Part shown: piece after piece, positions 61,316 to 64,000 of the stretch
Numbering within the stretch: the first letter of the stretch is position 1
Layout: the number at the start of each line of letters is the position of its first letter
From: Bacillus altitudinis 41KF2b
Lineage (GTDB): Bacteria > Bacillota > Bacilli > Bacillales > Bacillaceae
Assembly: GCF_000691145.1 (NCBI RefSeq)
Contig: NZ_ASJC01000011.1
Coordinates: 1-64,000, forward strand
Direction: 5' to 3'
DNA: 64,000 nt
Notes under the pieces: generated by a model
The model's database searches: none
What the model was told of the DNA's origin: nothing
The model's input: only the letters and a program-made list of their open reading frames with translations
Made by a program: the position numbers and the translations under genes

Positions 61316-61627
61316 TTACCACCGCTCCTTGTCTACAGCTAAAACGGATGACAAGAGGCCTGGAAAAGCGGTATCAATGTCGTCCTTTCTGAGAGAGTAG
61401 TAACGGTGCTTCCCGTCAATTCTCACTTTCACGATGCCTGCTTCTCTTAGTACTTTAAAGTGATGCGACAGCGTGGATTTGGCAATGTTCATATGATACG
61501 TACCACATGTCCTCTCACCCGCTTCTGCTAAGCAGCGGACAATCTCCAGCCGAACAGGGTCAGCCAATGCTTGCAGCACAGAAATGAGTCTCATGTTTTC
61601 TTGGGTTGGATGATTTGGATTATTCAT
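61316..61627 (-). CDS. yczG: ArsR-family regulator YczG
   Basis: 103-aa winged-helix repressor: [17 protein letters not shown], recognition helix [17 protein letters not shown], wing [12 protein letters not shown]. Two Cys (RCL and TCG) might sense metal or redox, unproven. ATG at 61627 is immediately downstream of its own -10, with no ribosome site, so the mRNA may be leaderless. Operator overlaps the promoter. Confidence 0.9.
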   Translation of the reverse strand: MNNPNHPTQENMRLISVLQALADPVRLEIVRCLAEAGERTCGTYHMNIAKSTLSHHFKVLREAGIVKVRIDGKHRYYSLRKDDIDTAFPGLLSSVLAVDKERW

Positions 61628-61662
61628 ACGATAAATGTATCGTATTTTGTTCTAACATACAA
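61626..61662 (-). promoter_or_regulatory. yczG promoter and operator
   Basis: TTGTAT (61657-61662), 17-nt spacer, TACATT (61634-61639). Perfect palindrome ATACGATA-AATG-TATCGTAT (61626-61645) covers the -10 and reaches into the start codon. Confidence 0.7.
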
Positions 61663-61750
61663 TCTCGTTACTCGCCTATGACATTGTAACGCGACAACCT
61701 ATGGAAACGACTATGACTCATAGACACTATTTTGAAGGGAAGAACCTTAT

Positions 61751-62125
61751 TTGACACGGACAATATGGACTTGCTTATTCATGCTCTTATTGGCAACGAG
61801 CTTATGCGCCTGCCAATCTGTTCAGCAATTTGAGTCAAAACCACCTAGTGCAGAAGAGTTATTAACTCTCGATCCACAGGCAGATTTATTTCAATGGGAA
61901 GAAACGATCTATGAAACAAACATAGATTGGACAAAATCATTAAATGTAACAAAACACCAGCAAGTAGGTGTCATTCAGAAAACAGCTGCCAAACATTTTG
62001 AACATGGAACAGCTTCTCGGTTGAAAAAAGGAACACCTATTTACTCTGTCAAGGAGCGGAAAGACCTTTTGATCATCGAACGTAACGGACAAATCCACAT
62101 ATATGCCGCACATGCGGAAGGATAA
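61751..62125 (+). CDS. Putative lipoprotein, 124 aa
   Basis: TTG start with GAAGGGAAG upstream. N-terminal signal LFMLLLATSLCAC with lipid-modified Cys at about residue 21, then a polar domain (ERKDLLIIERNGQIHIYAA near the end). Family not recognised. Divergent from yczG and followed by its own terminator. Confidence 0.75.
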   Translation: MTRTIWTCLFMLLLATSLCACQSVQQFESKPPSAEELLTLDPQADLFQWEETIYETNIDWTKSLNVTKHQQVGVIQKTAAKHFEHGTASRLKKGTPIYSVKERKDLLIIERNGQIHIYAAHAEG

Positions 62126-62155
62126 ATACCTGTCATTGGGCCAGGTATTTTTTTA
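62124..62155 (+). terminator. Terminator of the lipoprotein gene
   Basis: AAATACCTG / CAGGTATTT, 9-nt loop, T7. Confidence 0.9.
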
Positions 62156-62166
62156 AGTTCATTTTC

Positions 62167-62237
62167 TTGTCATGTGCCATTGGTTTTGTTATCATAGCAA
62201 AAGTGACCACTCGGTTTCCATTGTGACCATATGGTTT
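62167..62237 (+). promoter_or_regulatory. ycnC-ycnB promoter with tandem operator
   Basis: TTGTCA (62167-62172), 17-nt spacer, TATCAT (62190-62195). Downstream, GTGACCACTCGGTTT (62203-62217) and GTGACCATATGGTTT (62223-62237) repeat with a 20-bp period, two helical turns. This suits cooperative binding of TetR dimers such as YcnC itself. Confidence 0.7.
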
Positions 62238-62263
62238 TGCCGATTCGGAAAGGACTTATGAAG

Positions 62264-63130
62264 ATGAACGAAAAGCAAGAAGAGATTTTGCGGGTATCGA
62301 AGAAATTATTTTCTCAAAAAGGCTATATGAGTGTCTCCATGCAGTCAATTGCTGATGCCTGTAAAATATCAAAAGCGTCTATTTATAAACTGTTTGATTC
62401 AAAGGAAGCTCTTCTATTGGAACTGATTAAATACAATCAGCGCAAAATGAGAGAGATTTCTCAGATCATTCATTCCGAAACGACGCTGTCCAAAAAGGAA
62501 AAATTCACAAAAAAAATTAAGCTTGAGCTTGAAGAGTTTAAAGAGAATCATAAATTTTTGAATATGCTGTCCTTTGAAGCTTTTTCACAGCATTCGCCCA
62601 TCGTCATTAAGCATTTACGTGAGACACGCTCCATTATCATGCAGCGGCACAGAGACATCATTTTAAGCACATATGGTGAATCTGTTGCGCCTTATGTGTG
62701 GGATCTTGTGATTGTCCTCAACGGATTAATGAGAGAATTCATCTTGATGTTGGCGATTGAGCACAAGAACATCCAATTAGAAAATGCCGCCGAAATGATC
62801 ATCGGTGTGATGGACCGTGTATCAATAAAGCCTTGCTCCATTGAGCCTGTGCTAACAGATCAGCTGATGGACTCTTATTTGCTTTCCACACAGGAAGAAT
62901 ATGATGAAGAAAAGCTTGTCATCTCGTACTTAACAAAGATGAAACAAGAGCTTCACACACTAGCAAACGGAGAAGAAAAGGACGATCTCCTCTCTGCGTT
63001 TGAACTGCTGAGTCAAGAACTGTCAAAGGACCAACCGAGAACCTTTTTAATTAGCTCATTGCTTGATTATTTAGGCAAACACAGCGTCTTATCTCAAAAC
63101 GTGTCACAGCTGAAAAGCATTATTTTATAG
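62264..63130 (+). CDS. ycnC: TetR/AcrR-family regulator YcnC
   Basis: 288 aa. N-terminal TetR HTH: RVSKKLFSQKGYMSVSMQSI then ADACKISKASIYKLFDSKEAL (residues 10-50), and a long C-terminal ligand domain. ATG 62264 (MNEKQEE) has AAAGGA 9 nt away; ATG 62258 is too close. Followed 16 nt later by the MFS gene ycnB, so it is likely its autoregulated repressor. Confidence 0.9.
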   Translation: MNEKQEEILRVSKKLFSQKGYMSVSMQSIADACKISKASIYKLFDSKEALLLELIKYNQRKMREISQIIHSETTLSKKEKFTKKIKLELEEFKENHKFLNMLSFEAFSQHSPIVIKHLRETRSIIMQRHRDIILSTYGESVAPYVWDLVIVLNGLMREFILMLAIEHKNIQLENAAEMIIGVMDRVSIKPCSIEPVLTDQLMDSYLLSTQEEYDEEKLVISYLTKMKQELHTLANGEEKDDLLSAFELLSQELSKDQPRTFLISSLLDYLGKHSVLSQNVSQLKSIIL

Positions 63131-63146
63131 ATAAAGAAGGGATAAT

Positions 63147-64000
63147 ATGAACCAATCAACAACATCGTATAACCGGTCTGTGATTGTTGGGATTTTCCTC
63201 GTTGGGGCGTTCGTTGCGATCTTAAACCAAACGCTTCTCATTCCAGCGATCCCGCATATCATGGAAGAGTTCAATATTGATGTCAGTAAAGGCCAATGGC
63301 TGACCACAGCCTTTATGCTGACAAACGGGATTCTCATCCCAATTACGGCCTTTTTAATTGAGAAATTTTCAAGCCGTTCCTTAGTCTTAACGGCTCTTAG
63401 CATTTTTACAGCAGGTACTATTCTTGCTTCGTTCGCCACGAATTTCCCAGTGCTACTTGCAGCACGTATCGTGCAGGCAGCTGGTGCAGGGATTTTGATG
63501 CCGCTCATGCAAACGATCTTTTTAACCATTTTCCCAAAAGAAAAACGCGGGCAAGCCATGGGTATGGTCGGACTAGTGATTTCATTCGCACCGGCGCTTG
63601 GACCAACACTTGGCGGCTGGATTGTCGATTCCTTTAGCTGGAAGTTCTTATTCTATATTGTTCTACCAATCGGTATTATTGATCTCATTCTTGCTTTCTT
63701 CTTAATGAAAAATGTCACACAGCAAAGAGACACTCGTATCGATGTCTTATCGGTGATCCTGTCTTCCTTCGGATTTGGTGGACTGCTGTACGGATTTTCA
63801 AGTGTCGGAACGTATGGTTGGACGAGTGCGACCGTTCTGATTTCACTCATTGTCGGCGCTGTGAGCTTGTTCTTCTTTATCCTGCGTCAGTCGAATTTGA
63901 AAAGACCGATGCTTGAGTTTGGCGTCTTTAAGTTTGCGATCTTTAGCTTAACGACCTTCCTCGGTATGCTCGTCTTTGCTTTACTGATTGGAACAGAGAC
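63147..64000 (+). CDS. ycnB: DHA2-family MFS multidrug transporter YcnB, 3' end outside window
   Basis: Open to the window edge (284 codons seen). Starts MNQSTTSYNRSVIVGIFLVG after AGAAGGGATAAT. Helix 1 to 2 motif LNQTLLIPAIPHIMEEF, motif C GLVISFAPALGPTLGGWIVD and 14-TM (EmrB/QacA, LmrB-like) layout. Probably a proton-driven exporter controlled by YcnC. Confidence 0.92.
   Translation, partial: MNQSTTSYNRSVIVGIFLVGAFVAILNQTLLIPAIPHIMEEFNIDVSKGQWLTTAFMLTNGILIPITAFLIEKFSSRSLVLTALSIFTAGTILASFATNFPVLLAARIVQAAGAGILMPLMQTIFLTIFPKEKRGQAMGMVGLVISFAPALGPTLGGWIVDSFSWKFLFYIVLPIGIIDLILAFFLMKNVTQQRDTRIDVLSVILSSFGFGGLLYGFSSVGTYGWTSATVLISLIVGAVSLFFFILRQSNLKRPMLEFGVFKFAIFSLTTFLGMLVFALLIGTE

Noticed and set aside
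1-64000. tRNA, rRNA, IS transposase or replication origin
   Set aside because: I saw no cloverleaf, no rRNA segment, no transposase frame and no DnaA-box cluster, judged by eye only.

Overview
The window looks like chromosome of a low-GC, spore-forming Bacillus close to B. subtilis but clearly diverged, most probably of the B. pumilus / safensis / altitudinis group. This rests on gene order: read right to left it follows the B. subtilis map ycnB-ycnC-yczG ... gab ... ycnI-ycnJ-mtlAFD ... ycsE-[ycsFGI-kipI-kipA-kipR]-lipC-mtlR-ydaC-ydaD-ydaG-ydzA-topB-ydaJKLMN-kimA(ydaO)-ydaP. The species is an inference; no marker gene is present.

Layout. 1-0.9 kb: 5' part of an LXG toxin gene broken by a 106-bp tandem duplication. 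1.1-5.0 kb: c-di-AMP riboswitch, K+ transporter kimA and pyruvate oxidase ydaP. 5.05-12.0 kb: ydaJKLMN exopolysaccharide operon with a degenerate GGDEF protein (c-di-GMP input). 12.2-20.9 kb: topB, ydzA, an unrecognised 755-aa membrane protein, small membrane proteins, and sigma-B stress genes ydaG, ydaD and ydaC. 21.0-25.0 kb: mtlR, a C45-family hydrolase and lipC. 25.2-31.5 kb: azoreductase with a tandem operator, then the 5-oxoproline (pxp/kip) operon with its IclR regulator. 31.57-40.11 kb: a decayed prophage inserted between ycsE and ycsF. 40.2-50.8 kb: ycsE, small genes, a flavin electron-transfer mini-operon (FMN-binding protein / ApbE / RnfD-like), a chemoreceptor and mtlAFD. 51-64 kb: ycnJ-ycnI copper genes, a flavodoxin-fold oxidoreductase, the gab (GABA) operon with GabR, a LysR/DUF4865 pair, yczG, a lipoprotein, ycnC and the start of ycnB.

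How the parts work together. mtlR and mtlA carry the same promoter plan: a cre box across the spacer/-10 and an upstream MtlR-type inverted repeat. This couples mannitol activation with CcpA repression. The gab genes sit under a GabR operator of two 6-bp repeats 29 bp apart. The pxp operon has palindromes suited to KipR overlapping its transcript start.

The prophage remnant is the least ordinary region. Integrase, replication and morphogenesis genes are gone: a deletion fuses the start of the small terminase gene to the end of the holin gene. The HNH nuclease and amidase genes carry inactivating mutations. Accessory cargo stays open: a HEPN-motif protein, a DUF2971-like protein and a two-TM membrane protein whose upstream regions share a 13-bp motif, a Rap-Phr pair with a predicted QRGHT signal, and a secreted protein next to a 37-aa membrane protein. 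This pattern (broken phage body, intact cargo) is the best lead in the window for an undescribed system. All functional claims for the cargo are inference from motifs and context.
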